From Zhengitettix transpicula (Eukaryota > Arthropoda > Insecta > Orthoptera > Tetrigidae), in assembly GCA_037074705.1 (NCBI GenBank), contig CM073591.1, positions 79,714,532 through 79,778,531 on the forward strand: a stretch of DNA of 64,000 nt, in the 5' to 3' direction. The position numbers and the translations under genes were made by a program. This document shows, piece after piece, positions 11,107-22,559 of this stretch (within the stretch, counting starts at the first letter, position 1; each line of letters begins with the position of its first letter). The notes below the pieces were generated by a model, which saw only the letters and a list, made by a program, of their open reading frames with translations, was not told where the DNA came from and did no database searches.

Positions 11107-12675
11107 AAATAACAATTTATAAACTAAAAAGAAGAATTAAATATGTTGAAAATCAATGAAACCACTAAATATCAATTATTAATTATCCAAACATAATTGA
11201 AACATTTAAGAATATGAAAAATAAATTAATCAGGTGATAAACTCCAGCAAACCACAGAAAACCACAGAAAGTATTAAATATAAATGTAATTTCTATTAAT
11301 TAACTTATATTTTTCTGACTAAATTAGTCATGAATATTATTTTATAAATTGGCACGTGCCTTTTCAAGTGATTTTTTAGATCATTAAAATATTTGAGTTG
11401 TGTCTAATTTAATGTGCCGAGTTTTATGAAAGTTGTGAGAATTTGTTATTAGTTTTGGAAAGGAAAATGTAGAATAGTGCAGAAAATTAAGAGAATTGTA
11501 AATTGTGAGAGATGAAAAACGAGACTCATTATGTCATATTTGACAATCTTACAGCAACATATTTCTTCGACAAGATATCCAGTCGTGATGTTCTACTGAA
11601 AATTATTACCTTATCCTACTATAACACGGTGAATGCACATGGCTAACTTATATAGGACTTTAATTTTTCCCAGGTTTTAGGTCATACCTGGATATGAACA
11701 TTTAAATCCAGAAAGAATCTCATAACAAAATAAATTTAACATAAAATTCAAGAACAGTTATTAATTTATAAAAGGAAAACATGTGATTCGAATGAGATAA
11801 GAGTTTAAGGTCGTTCATGTTCCTTAACGTTTTGTAAAAGAAAATAATAAGCAGATTGGATTAAGAGATACTGTCCTCAAATTTTTGACAAATACATGAG
11901 AATCTGTGTGCTTCTTATTGATTACAAGATATCATCAGGAAAAAAAGTTGAATCAGATTACATGTGGTCTTGTTTGTCCTAATGACCATGGCCCAATAAG
12001 AGGTCGAAGGCTCCTCGTGACAAAAAAACTTTGTCAGGGTTTTCTTAATTCAATCTGCAATTAAATCAGTGTCCAAGTTTATTCCATAAAAAATAGCTTT
12101 CAATACTGAAATTCCAGAACCAAGAAATACAGTGTTCAAAAGTAATAAATAATCATTTAGTTGGTCAAGACTATTTCAGAATAGCCAAGGGAAAAAAATA
12201 ACCACGATCAGTCCTCAAAATATGTTTTATTCGTCAGAAACTTTCGACATAACTGGTCATTTTCAACCTATTTGAGCATCATTGTTGACGTATATATGTT
12301 AACATTATTATTATACCTAAAAGCGAACTTATTACATCATAATTTAAGAAATTGTCTCATTTTATCTATCTTTAAAATCTGTCTAATAATTTTTAATTTA
12401 CAAGGGTCATAAAATTAGAAAACTATATAAAATCTTATTTAATAAAATTAAAGTAACAATCCACAAATAACATATCCCAAAATATATTTATTAATTGTAT
12501 CCGATATTATCTACACGTAACGGCTTTAACCTTCACCATTAAAAACCATCTAGCACGGAAGAAGGCGTGTTGTCTTCTGGTTAAATTCAGTTGTTTACGC
12601 ATTATCGACTTGTTTGGTTATCGATTACTGTCGGACGTACAAATACTTATTTATTATCTACGTTTAAACTCCTAA
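11107..12675. other. AT-rich stretch with one weak hammerhead-like motif
   Basis: Mostly featureless AT-rich DNA. On the minus strand near 12232-12262 the words TGACCAGTTATGTCGAAAGT contain a GAC/GTC stem followed directly by GAAA, again the shape of hammerhead stem II plus box II, but the first core box is degenerate. No coding remnant recognised. Confidence 0.5.
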
Positions 12676-12908
12676 AATAAATAATAAAAATAGCAGCCTT
12701 TTACTCAGAAACATTTTTTTAATATTAAAACTTTTAAACACGACGTTTTTTCCCTGATTCGGACCTCTTCAGGTGTATGGCTGTCACAATTATAAAGAAA
12801 AATTGTCAACATATGTTTTTTATATAATCGTAACAAGCATACACCTGAATACGGGACAAAACGTAGTGTTTTAAAATTTGAACTAAAACACCGCTATTTT
12901 TATTATTT
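12676..12908. repeat. Imperfect fold-back pair carrying hammerhead-like boxes
   Basis: An imperfect inverted repeat: the left arm (about 12676-12779) and right arm (about 12838-12908) share AATAATAAAAATAGC, a TTTTAAAACAC-like block, and ACGTTTT...CAGGTGTATG. The loop is about 60 bp. Read outward, each arm contains a core-like series: CTGAAGA with TCC/GGG pairing and then AAAACGTC on the minus strand (12745-12772), and CTGAATACGGGACAAAACGT on the plus strand (12845-12864). CpG-to-TpG/CpA decay would explain GAAAC becoming AAAAC. It is either a fold-back element or two retroelement ends in opposite orientation. Confidence 0.5.
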
Positions 12909-13061
12909 AACGTACATATGAAGTCAGATAGTTATAATTTTTAAAATCTTAAAATCGGATACTATTATATGTATAAAATAAACTTATGAACCTTATCTGG
13001 TGTTCTTATGTATTATCATATTAACCATTTCTGCATATTGTGTGTCAATATCGATACGTTC

Positions 13062-14008
13062 TGTAATATTTAAAATAATATATGAATGTGGCGTTTCTAA
13101 ATGAAAGAACTTAAGTGCAAACTATTAAACAAGATTTATTAACAATTTAAAAACAAGTATAAAATACACATAAATATTTGGGATCTCAGGGTCTTGAACT
13201 GGGTTTGATAAATGGCAGAATTTATATAATCAAAATTACATTTACTTTTTATGGAAATCAATGCGTCTGAACATAGACGAAATTTGTTGCGGAAGAAATA
13301 ATACTAAAGATTGAATTTAAACAATTTTAATTTTATCAAGAATTAACGATCTCATTTTATCGATAATTAAATAATTAAAGAACGATCTGACTTTTATCTT
13401 TTAAACACGGTTTACAAATGATTTTAAAGTTTTTCTCTACTTACGGCCGCCCAGGTCTCTTTTTAGCTTTTCGTGCACAATTTTGGGGACATCACTGATT
13501 CTAAGTACTCACAGACTCTAAATGTTCACAGGCTCTAATTGGCGTTGTTTGTTAGTTAGTTTAACACAAATTGGTTGGTTCTCGATGCTTTACTGCAACC
13601 TGGATTTGTAGATCTCGTGTCTTTAGTTGAAAATGGACTTCATTGGTTTGTCTATGGCCAGCATTATGAATCTACGCTCGACCACCAAATACACACTAGT
13701 TGCTCTGTCTCCTTCCCGACTGAATATTGCTTTACTTTTTAATATTTGAAAGCATGTTTGTGACTGGACCACATTCTTTCGTTCTGACTGCCGACTGTAA
13801 AACTTTTCGTCTGATCTATTCGCTGTCTGCTGCCCGACTGAACTGTTCGTCTCGTAAATTTTGAGCGCGTAAAAACCCTCTCGACTGATCAACAATGTTT
13901 TCTTTGCCTTGCCGGTTTGTTGCGGCGTCCGCTCTATATCCACTAATAATGAGTCCTCTACAATTCAACTTTTCAATTAGAACAATGCCTTAATTACCAA
14001 TTACTACA
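13062..14008 (-). mobile_element. Solo LTR, family LTR-A, with GTTC target duplication
   Basis: A 947-bp LTR on the minus strand: 5' end TGTAGTAATTGGTAATTAAG (at 14008) and 3' end AATATTACA (at 13062). It is bounded by a 4-bp direct duplication GTTC at 13058-13061 and 14009-14012, which fixes both ends. Inside, a GTAAGT splice-donor sequence (minus strand, 13439-13444), an AATAAA near the 3' end and the tRNA-Lys-like motif (13181-13210) are shared with the other LTR-A copies. The U3 part keeps a 106-codon open frame (13943-13623, minus). No internal gag-pol sequence adjoins either end, so this is a recombined solo LTR. Confidence 0.9.
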
Positions 14009-14012
14009 GTTC

Positions 14013-15434
14013 ATTTCTATAATAATTTTATAAACCCGTGTAAGCTATGTATAATTGGCAACATATTAAATATATTAAGTAAAATGATAAAATTAGCAAA
14101 TGATGATGTAATAAAATCGTATTTTAGGTATAATAACAATGCAGTTCCCACTTGTTTATGCTCAATTAGGCTTAAAATGACCAGTTAGGACGAAAGCAAT
14201 CGAATAAAATATTTTATCGTTTGAAGACTGAGCTAAGTTATGGTTATTATTTTTCCCTTGAATAATCATAAATAATAGAAATTTTTCATATATAATTTGA
14301 TTGCATCATAACTAGAAGTTTTGATACATTTTAAAACTACTCGTTCAACTACAGCCATATTACTTTTGTTCAGAGACACATTATTATCTATCATATTTAT
14401 TAGTTAACCTTTATGGAACAAGCCAAGTCTTTTAATAGGAGATAAGAGTTTATAGTGTTATTCTTCTCGTAGACTATGAAACGACTGAAATAACTGATAC
14501 GTGAATTATGTCGCCAAATGAAATGGTACTTTGATTCTAGAATGCGCTGTATAAGTCTGTTTACTTCATATTCAAACCCCAGGAGACTTTATGTTTCTCT
14601 CCCTACTTTAGTTAAAACTCGACTGTAGTCGAACAAAAAATTAAAAGGTGTTTTGTATATTTCTTTGTACGTCGTGTTCACAAACTTGTACTATATATTT
14701 GATTAAGTTTCCATTTATAGTTCTTACACGCGATAAAAAAACGTCTGGCAACTCGGTTTCATTCTCGGACTAGATGCAGTAAAGACTATCTAAGGCTTAT
14801 TAGATTATCAGTCTCAGAGATGTTATTACAGCTTTCCTTAGCTGGTCGGGCAGAGAACGCTGCATCTCTGGACGAGAACGAACAATGGGGCAAACTTGAA
14901 AGAAACTGTTAATATTGCGGTGAATTAAAGCAAAGTTAGTGTTGATCTTTGTCGGAGGTTGGCGGAAAGGATGGGGAATTCTGAACGAGGCAGAAATTAA
15001 ACTCAAGTTATTTAATCTATTTTCTTTTAATTAGACGCAAAAATTGAGTAGTTACTTTTCTTGAATATTTCTTATTCAGGAATGAAAAGAGAAGGCACTC
15101 TTTGACGGCAAAGAGAATATTAATATACTTTAAATGAATCATATTTTTTTATTAATTTAAAATGTTTTAAAAAAAAATTTCTCGCCCTCGCGATTACTTG
15201 AAATGAACTAAATAAGATTTAAATATTATTTACTCTACTTCAGTTTCAATCGCAAGAAATACGGAGAATCATATTGTTCTCATATGCAACAGCGTAACTC
15301 GAAAATTACTAATGGAATATTATTAATCTGACTTACGTCACTAATATTATTATTCCAAATTATTTATATTAAATTAAATCGACAAATCATGACGACTAAT
15401 TTAATAATTATTTAAGCATAATATGTTTCAAGTA
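14013..15434. other. AT-rich stretch, nothing recognised
   Basis: No family repeat, RNA gene or coding homology seen. A 68-codon minus-strand frame (14800-15006) has no recognisable domain. Confidence 0.6.
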
Positions 15435-15628
15435 AATAAACAAATGGCCTTGAGTCAGAAAATTTATTAAAACAAATTAAATATACCGACGTTTCACCCC
15501 TCCATTTTTTCTTGATTTATATATAAAATTACTAAACCTTAAGAGACCTTCAAAAAGGATTAAACGTCGGTATATTTAATTTTTTTGTTGATAAATATAA
15601 TTTTCTGACTCAAGGCCATTTGTTTATT
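15435..15628. repeat. Fold-back element with ~65-bp inverted arms
   Basis: Left arm 15435-15494 and right arm 15562-15628 are inverted copies sharing AATAAACAAATGGCCTTGAG, TCAGAAAAT and ATTAAATATACCGACGTTT. The loop is about 67 bp. The loop-plus-right-arm region reads CTTAAGA, then a perfect CCTT-caaa-AAGG hairpin (15547-15558), then TAAACGTCGG, a near-match to the hammerhead core order. It lies only about 35 bp from the start of the next LTR. It could be a palindromic end of a Penelope-like element or a simple fold-back transposon. Confidence 0.7.
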
Positions 15629-15665
15629 CTCATATATTTAAAAAGTTAACGTTTTTTTACAATAT

Positions 15666-16820
15666 TGTAATAATTTCTTTACATAGCTTAACATCCTTTG
15701 ACAATAATTCTGGATATGAATTATGTGGCGTTTTTAAATGAAAAGAACTATTACGTGAAAACTATTAAACAAGATTTATTAACAATTTTAAAACAAGTAT
15801 TCAAATTACAAAATATTTGGGATCTCAGGGTCTTGAACTGGGTTTGATAATGGCAGAATTTATAAATCAAAATCACAAAAATTACATTTGCTTTATATGG
15901 GAATCAATGCGTCTGAACATAGACGAAATTTGTTGCTGAAGAAATAATACCAAAGATTGAATTTAAACAATTTCAATTTTTATCAAGAAATAAAGAATGA
16001 TCTGAATAATTAAAGATCTCATTTTATCGATAATTAAAGAACGATCTGACGTTTATCTTTTAAACGTGGTTTACAATGATTTTAAAGTTTTCTTTCTACT
16101 TACGGCAGCCCAGGTCTCATTTTAACTTTTCGTGCACTATTTTGGGGATATCACTGATTCTAAGTACTCAGACTCTAAATGTTCACAGACTGTAATTAGC
16201 GTAGTTTGTTAGTTGGTTTAAAATAACCTTGTCGATTCTCGATGATTTACAGAAACCTGGATTTTTAGGTCTCGTGGATTTTTGTTGAAAATGCGCCTCA
16301 TTGGTTTTGTCTGTTGACTGAAGACTAGTTCAATTTCTGCATTTTTGATATAACAGTGTACTGGTTATTGGAACACTTTCTCGTTCTTTAAATTAGACTT
16401 TTTTCATTCTCGCTGCTGACTGACTAAATTGTTCAACTTTTCGTGTATTAGAATTTTGTGGTCTTTACACCTCGCCGTTCATTGCCTGACTGTACTACTT
16501 TTGTAAAATAGACTTTGCTGGTCTTTATGCCTCGCCGTTCATTGCCCGACTGTACTACTTTTGTAAAATAGACTTTGCTGGTCTTTATGCCTCGCCGTTC
16601 ATTGCCCGACTGTTCGTTATTTTCGTCTCTTCTATTTTCTGTCTGCTGCCCGACTGTTCGTTCGTCTCGTAAATTTTGAGCGCGTAAAACCTTCTCGACC
16701 GATCAACAATACTTTCTTTGCCTTGCCGGTTTGTTGCGGCGTCCGCTATATCCACCAATAATGAGTCCTCTACAATTCAACTTATCAATTAGAACAATGC
16801 CTTAATTACCAATTACTACA
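15666..16820 (-). mobile_element. Solo LTR, family LTR-A, with ATAT target duplication
   Basis: A 1155-bp minus-strand LTR from TGTAGTAATTGGTAATTAAG (ending at 16820) to AAATTATTACA (at 15666), flanked by ATAT at 15662-15665 and 16821-16824. It is longer than its relatives because the U3 carries a 60-bp tandem array (16441-16620) and the 3' end has extra sequence. The GTAAGT donor (16099-16104) and the tRNA-Lys-like motif (15820-15849) are conserved. No coding interior adjoins it. Confidence 0.9.
16441..16620 (-). repeat. 60-bp tandem repeat inside LTR U3
   Basis: Three consecutive 60-bp units. Units 2 and 3 (16501-16560 and 16561-16620) are identical except for their last few bases. Unit 1 is more divergent but shares GGTCTTTA and CCTCGCCGTTCATTGCC. 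Tandem direct repeats in U3 are a common form of LTR enhancer amplification; the enhancer role here is inference. The same word (minus strand, CAGTCGGGCAG-like) is repeated more loosely in the other LTR-A copies. Confidence 0.9.
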
Positions 16821-16824
16821 ATAT

Positions 16825-18778
16825 ATTTTATTGTAATGTCAAGTCATATACATCGTGACCGTGACTGGCGATGCGTCACGATACTACATTACATCATTTT
16901 CCTTGTTAACAGATCATACAAATTGGTTGTGTGTGGTTGCTCTCCGGGCACGTATAATCACGATTCCTTCGAATTAAAACACACGTGGTGTTAATACAAT
17001 CTTTGAAAAGTGTGAGAAGACCTACAAGTCCATGCCCAATTTTGTTTTTGTCAAGATGAAACTAAAACACTTCCATGCTCTGATGTTTTATATTTCGCTT
17101 AATACTTTGTCGTAGGACAATGTTCACATTATTGTGAATTAGTGCCTTTCTTATCGGCATACGCATCAATTAATCCTTGGTTGACTGAGGAAGGAGAAAA
17201 CAATTCTTAAACACATGCAATTGCATTGTAGCTTTATGAAGTTATGAATATGACTGTTTTGTATTTACAATTTATCCTAAAAATCGGCGAAACGATAAAA
17301 GCATTTCCAGAAATTACCGTCAACTCCTGTCCTATTGCATCTTGTTCTAATATTTAAATTTAACGGAACATCAGTTTCAAACTTACCTAATTTTTTGCTA
17401 GAAACGTCTGGATCAACTGTCTGAATATTTACACTTTTATTACAGACAGAAAAACATGTTTTTGTTCGTTATTAGTATTTACACGGGTCATTTTCGAGTT
17501 CCGCCCATACATATAACAGCCTGATATTATTACATACGATTATAACTCAGAGCGAGTAATATTTAAATATTATTCCAAAAATTATTTATTTTATTACGAG
17601 TAATATTGAAGGTTAAATACATTTTTAAGCGTATAGCAATTGTTCGATTTCAATAAATCTTAAAATATTTAATTCTGTTTTTTTCCTTCTGAGAAATCCT
17701 TAAAATTTAATTCCACTTTTGTGTCGGTATTCGAACTGTCACGTGACCAAGATTGGTTCTACAGATCTGTATTTTATTCGATTCGTGATAGATATTACAT
17801 ACGCCTTCGTTTAAATTACTACGCCGAAAGAAATAACGTTTCTGATTCTCTTAAATTCTGTATATCAATACGTATAATGGTTTGAGACTAAAAAGTATTC
17901 TCATTTAACATTCATTCTGATATTACTAAATTCCTTCTGTGCTCGTCCTAAAGCACCCTCCCCACTGCTTTTCCGATATCGCCATGTCGTCCGTAATGAC
18001 TGAATATCTGTGGCCTGAGGAATATTTCGCCATCCTGCGCTTCTAATCTCACGACTTCAAAAAGCGTTGAGTATTCCAACTGTATAATTCATTTCACATT
18101 CTAACAGAACGATAGACTAAAACGAGACATTTTAAATATCTTCATGGATTTTTCACGTATAAAAAATAAACTACGCGTCAAATGCCTGATTACTAATTTA
18201 TTGGTTATTCACGTTATATTTCAATACATAAGGAAAACTTCAAATTCCTATAAGAAGTTAGCTTTTAAACGTGCAGCAAGTTTTCAGAGATAGATCTCAA
18301 CGATTTTTTTTTACTTAAAACTCCCTTTCAACTTCATTCATTATTCGTAATTAACTCAGCCTCCTCGAGAACCAGAGACATTTACTTTTTACTTGTTCGC
18401 ACGTTGCTCCATTGTTTTTTAATATAAAAAAACTTTTGGTTGGCTGTGACTGATTCATCATATTCGCAAATAAAAAGTTACTTAATTCAATACAATTAGA
18501 AACTTATTTTCTATCACTCTTATTCACCTCTCCTTTCGCTATTGTTTCACAGCTTACTTTTACAGAACAGCGGAACAACGTGTTAGAACGTATAAGTATT
18601 ATAATAAAACGTAAAATTTATAGCAAAACTTCGATACTTCGAACTATTCAAAATTAAAATAACCCAAAACAAAATGAACGTTGGTATTTATTGAAAGTTA
18701 TAGTTTTTAACCTAAGCTAATTTCGCTACATATATTAGGTTAATTTTGGAACTTAGTGTTATATTCTTCTCGTTTTTT
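16825..18778. other. AT-rich stretch, nothing recognised
   Basis: No open frame of note and no member of the window's repeat families. A slightly GC-richer patch near 17950-18060 has no identifiable motif or homology. Confidence 0.6.
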
Positions 18779-18779
18779 T

Positions 18780-19335
18780 TGTTTTTTTTAGGGCAACAGG
18801 CTACATGAGGGTAATCCACGTTGGGCAACTCCCCTTTAATAGCATAGGAAGGGATTTGAAAGGGGGGATGCGGAAGGGTGGAGGAAGGTAGCCAAGGGTT
18901 AACTAGGGCCCCCCGGATATATGTTAAGGATCCTACCCGGCATTCGCCTAAAAGTAATGCAGGGAAAACCCTAGTAAAACCTGCATCAGGTAGGTCGGGC
19001 ATTGGGTACTTGTCCCACGCCCTTTCGATAGCGGGAGAGGAGTTTTCTGTGGGGACGCAGCATTCCCCTCTCCGTGCCTCGACCATTTTAGGAGGCAGCT
19101 GGCCGACTATTCCAATGGGAATAGCGGACAACTCTTACCGTATGCCCAAGGTCTGTGACCCCGGAACATACACCTCTCAGAACAGGCCGAGGTGCCTCGG
19201 CTTGTGGGAACCTTAGTTCAAAAACAGTGAGGAAAAGGCATCCCCAAAGGTAGCCCCTTCGTATCTCTCCTGCAAGGTTCTGCCTGCGAGAGAATAGCCC
19301 TCGCAGATATATTCTTCCCGTTGTACTTGAAACAT
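18780..19335 (-). repeat. Family A dispersed repeat, most complete copy
   Basis: Inverted relative to the other copies: the A-rich end lies at the left (reading TTTTTTTTAGGGCAACAGGC on the plus strand) and the other end at the right. The right end carries an imperfect hairpin, CTGCGAGAG with CTCTCGCAG-like arms near 19285-19315, also seen at the left of the copy at 36.2 kb. A 112-codon plus-strand frame (18878-19216) ends in SYRMPKVCDPGTYTSQNRPR then CLGLWEP; homologous frames exist in two other copies. A 139-codon frame also runs on the minus strand (19131-18712). I do not recognise either product and cannot say which, if any, is coding. Confidence 0.8.
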
Positions 19336-20399
19336 ATGGTTTAATAGTGGTTTTAAACCAACCGAGAGATTTTAAACAATCAAATTTCCGTCACTTCATG
19401 CCCGAACATATTAAACTTTAATTTATTTTAATTAGGTTAAATTCAACGTAAAATCAAATTCTGGCTATTTTTATTCCAATTTTCCTTTCAATCCCAGTAA
19501 TAAAATTATTATATGGAGGATTATTAATGACTAAGAGATTAGAAATATATTTAGATTTATAGGATGGATAGAGCGGTTAAGTACATTGAAAATATTAAGT
19601 AAACAAGACAGTGCTGACAAAACATCATTGGCTATTATTAATGAGGCATAGAACTATCTGTGAGAAGTGAGAAACAATTACTTATCAAGACAGCCATAGA
19701 CTAGGTGCGTTCAGTATTCAGAAAAGTGGCCAGAAACCGTTACATCCGTCACTCGTCATAAATCTTCCTCTTGATATGATGCATCCTCAACGCTTGAAGT
19801 AACATTATTGCTTAAATTTGGATTTCTGCGTTGTTATCTGCCCTCCCACTCATAAATGTTGTAACATATCACAATTTCGTCATCTATCAGCTTCCTTCCC
19901 AAACTGGGGCATCAGACAAAAGTTTTATTATGGCCATATTTTCAGACGTAGTGCGACCTTTCGACCACGTTCGGAGATTATGGATCTGATGTCTTGGCGC
20001 CACAGACCGTAACTTGCCAGCTAATCAATCCTTGCTAATACGTGTTAATAAAATAAAATATGTTTGAAAACCCTAACATAACGGATGACTCTTTGAATCA
20101 CGCTGCATTTTTCCGATTGCGTAAAACATGAAACTTTCCGGGTTCTTATATGACGGTTAATCATTAATCTTGTGTCGTATCTGGAATAATTGTAAGAAGG
20201 GTTCTCGCTATCAATATAAAGCTTCTCTAACCTTCCTGTTTAATACACAGGTTGCTTTTTATTTCTTTAAACAAATTGTGGTTGGGAAATTTTGGAAACA
20301 ACGAGTTTAAAGGCTCATCTTAGATAAATAAACATAAAATAACACAAATCTAAAACCAAATTTTAAAAAAATAATATTAAGATGTATACCAAATAAACG
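19336..20399. other. AT-rich stretch, nothing recognised
   Basis: No supported coding region or RNA gene. A 64-codon frame at 19818-20012 lacks any family signature. Confidence 0.55.
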
Positions 20400-20611
20400 T
20401 ACCTTAGAAATACTCTGACTACCATCACAAACCAACACTTTAACGAAGTAGAAACCCCTACATGCAGTGAAATGGATATCATAAATGATTTTTCACCAAG
20501 AATTGAGGAGATCTGGGAAACTAGGAAGAGCGCAGACAACAACGAATACTTCAGATCAGATCCCTACATACACAACTTACATATTTCTACATCTTTTCAA
20601 AATCAGCTCAA
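20400..20611 (+). pseudogene. LINE ORF2 fragment, 5' half of an interrupted copy
   Basis: The part of a LINE C-terminal region that precedes the zinc-finger tail. Reading across the junction with 21540, the frame QLTYFYIFSKSAQPSCEECN corresponds to the usual THLTHxxLxxxxxPxCxxC stretch after RNase H. The upstream limit is uncertain; the protein-like character fades before about 20400. The continuation is displaced by the 924-bp transposon at 20612-21535. Confidence 0.7.
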
Positions 20612-21535
20612 GGGTCATTCCATGCCAAGTGACCAAATCGCGTTTTGGGTACCACCTTGGATTTTGATGAAATTTGGTGATAGTGTTGAATAAAGCTTCG
20701 AGTGATGTTGTGCAAAATCTTAGATTCACTAGTAGTATATAGTAGTTACCATTTTTCAGGAAGCTGGCTACAACAGTTCCACAACAGTAGTACTTGGAAC
20801 TTGCCAATTTGTTAGAACGTGCAAGAGTGGCGCATGAGTTACCTTTATGCTGGAGACCTTAAATGATGAGTCTCTAAAATGAAATTAGATGACTCTAAAA
20901 CAAAAAAGTCTGCTCTTTCCAATGGTAAAAACAGAATTTGATTGTAGCAAATTCTTTTTTGCTATTTCGGTTTGAAAATACACAAAATTTGACACATAAA
21001 ATGTTATCCTCATAATAACTAACACATATCTCGACAAAAAAGTGAGCTTTAAAGCTGATACTTTGGAAGCTTAAAATCAGTAATGGGTTTAGTTATGTTA
21101 CCAAAGCTTAAGTTTGTAGAACGTCATGTTTCAAAGTTATAAGCCCGAAAAGTCGGCCTCAAATTGACGTGACGGTTTTTTTGAGCAACTTTGTGATATA
21201 ACAGCAATAAAACTAAAACTTTTTAAACTTTGAAAATGCAACCATCGTGTAGAGCATAAAAAGTTGTCTGTAGTTACCATTTTTCAGGAAGCTAGCTACT
21301 ACAGTTCCACAACAGTAGTACTTCAAACTTCACAATCTATTCACGCGCACGGTTGAATTGCACAGGTGACTTTTTTCAGGAGGCCCTGGCGCCCCCTATA
21401 TACTACTTATGAAGGTGAAATTTTACACAGAATTGTCTCAGACACATATTTGTCTTTACACAAAATTTCAGCAAGATTGGAGATGGTGACTTAAAATTTT
21501 ATTAGAAAATTTGGTCACTTGGCATGGAATGACCC
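20612..21535. mobile_element. Non-autonomous TIR transposon inserted in a LINE
   Basis: A 924-bp element with perfect 27-bp terminal inverted repeats (20612-20638 and 21509-21535) beginning GGGTCATTCCATGCCAAGTG. Similarity of the ends continues imperfectly for some tens of bases further in. It is flanked by the 4-bp duplication TCAA (20608-20611 and 21536-21539). It contains no meaningful open frame, so it must have been moved by a transposase from elsewhere. A roughly 61-bp segment is repeated inside in direct orientation (20742-20802 and 21270-21330, sharing TAGTTACCATTTTTCAGGAA). I cannot assign a superfamily from the ends alone. Confidence 0.92.
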
Positions 21536-21840
21536 TCAACCCTCTTGTGAGGAGTGCAACTGCCCCCTCACAATCATAATCTTCCACTGCAAGAAGTATA
21601 TCGAAATACGCATGGAAGACAAAAGCCAACTACTCGGCAAAAGACTTCTGTTCAAGTTCTGCAGCCATTTATGGGATCATGACTTCATTACGTTAAAGAA
21701 ATTATCAGATTTAATATGATCCAGAATGAACTTAGATCTTGATATTTTGACTGTAATTTTAATGATATAATGTAGCTAAATGGTAAATTTTTGAAGTTCA
21801 CCATTAACAATATTTTTCGACGCGACCATAATAATAAATA
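21536..21840 (+). pseudogene. LINE ORF2 C-terminus and 3' UTR, continuation after insertion
   Basis: Begins with QPSCEECNCPLT and HCKKYIEIR, the Cys/His tail of an I/Jockey-group LINE ORF2, and continues to a stop near 21717. It then runs through a UTR to TCGACGCGACCATAATAATAA at about 21818-21838. The UTR terminus matches those of the copies at 9.5 and 50.9 kb (GACGCGAC followed by an A/T-rich tail). The linker between the zinc cluster and the stop differs from the other copies, suggesting a subfamily. Confidence 0.85.
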
Positions 21841-22088
21841 CGGCCTAAACACACAATATTCCTTAATCACATGGTAGTGTATTGTTTATGATAAATAATT
21901 AACCTACACTTTTCCGGGCAGCTAATACTGAACGCGAAGCTCTTGGAAGAAACACATTTTAAAGGTTTTGAGGATTTAATTATTTCGTGATTTCTATTCA
22001 TAATTCCAGAACTAAATAAATTTCAATCAAAGCTCATCACAAAATATAATGAAACTGAATTAAAGTATTAGGATATAAAAATATCTAC

Positions 22089-22158
22089 TGGACCACGAAT
22101 CGAACCCAGAACCTCCGCCAAGTATTCTACCTCTCTAGCTACTGAACTACCCTTGTCT
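22089..22158 (-). mobile_element. tRNA-derived SINE head
   Basis: On the minus strand, GGGTAGTTCAGTAGCTAGAG (A-box-like, resembling a tRNA D-arm) is followed about 30 nt later by TTCTGGGTTCGATTCG, a good B-box. The spacing and order fit an internal Pol III promoter. The acceptor stem is not closed and the anticodon arm is degenerate, so this is not a functional tRNA gene. The SINE body and target duplication could not be delimited. Confidence 0.6.
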
Positions 22159-22559
22159 ACTCGCAGTCAAATGTGAGCCTTCTCTATCCGTTGTGTAGAC
22201 CTGAATACTGACTCGCATACAATTTACTGATTCACATTCTTTGCGGAATTTATTTTAAATTACCAAAATAATAAGCAATTTATACACTCCTGTGGTGTGT
22301 AACTTGACTAATAAAAACGTTCCGAAAATGTTGCGTTGCCGTGGCAATACACAAGGAAATGTCAATACTTACGTTGCTTTAAGTTCTTGAATATTTTTAA
22401 AACTCTAATAAAATTTTTCGTCATGAATCGTTTCTTAGCACATTTTATGAAAAGAGCAACAAAAGACTGAAAGGCACAAATTTAAAATAATAAAGTTTTA
22501 AATGTCAGGTTTCCTGACAACTGTAACTCAATTTCCGTGTGAATTTTCCGCGCATATTA

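Noticed and set aside
13062..14008. Protein-coding gene from the 106-codon minus frame
   Set aside because: The frame lies wholly inside a solo LTR and is matched only by the other LTR copies.
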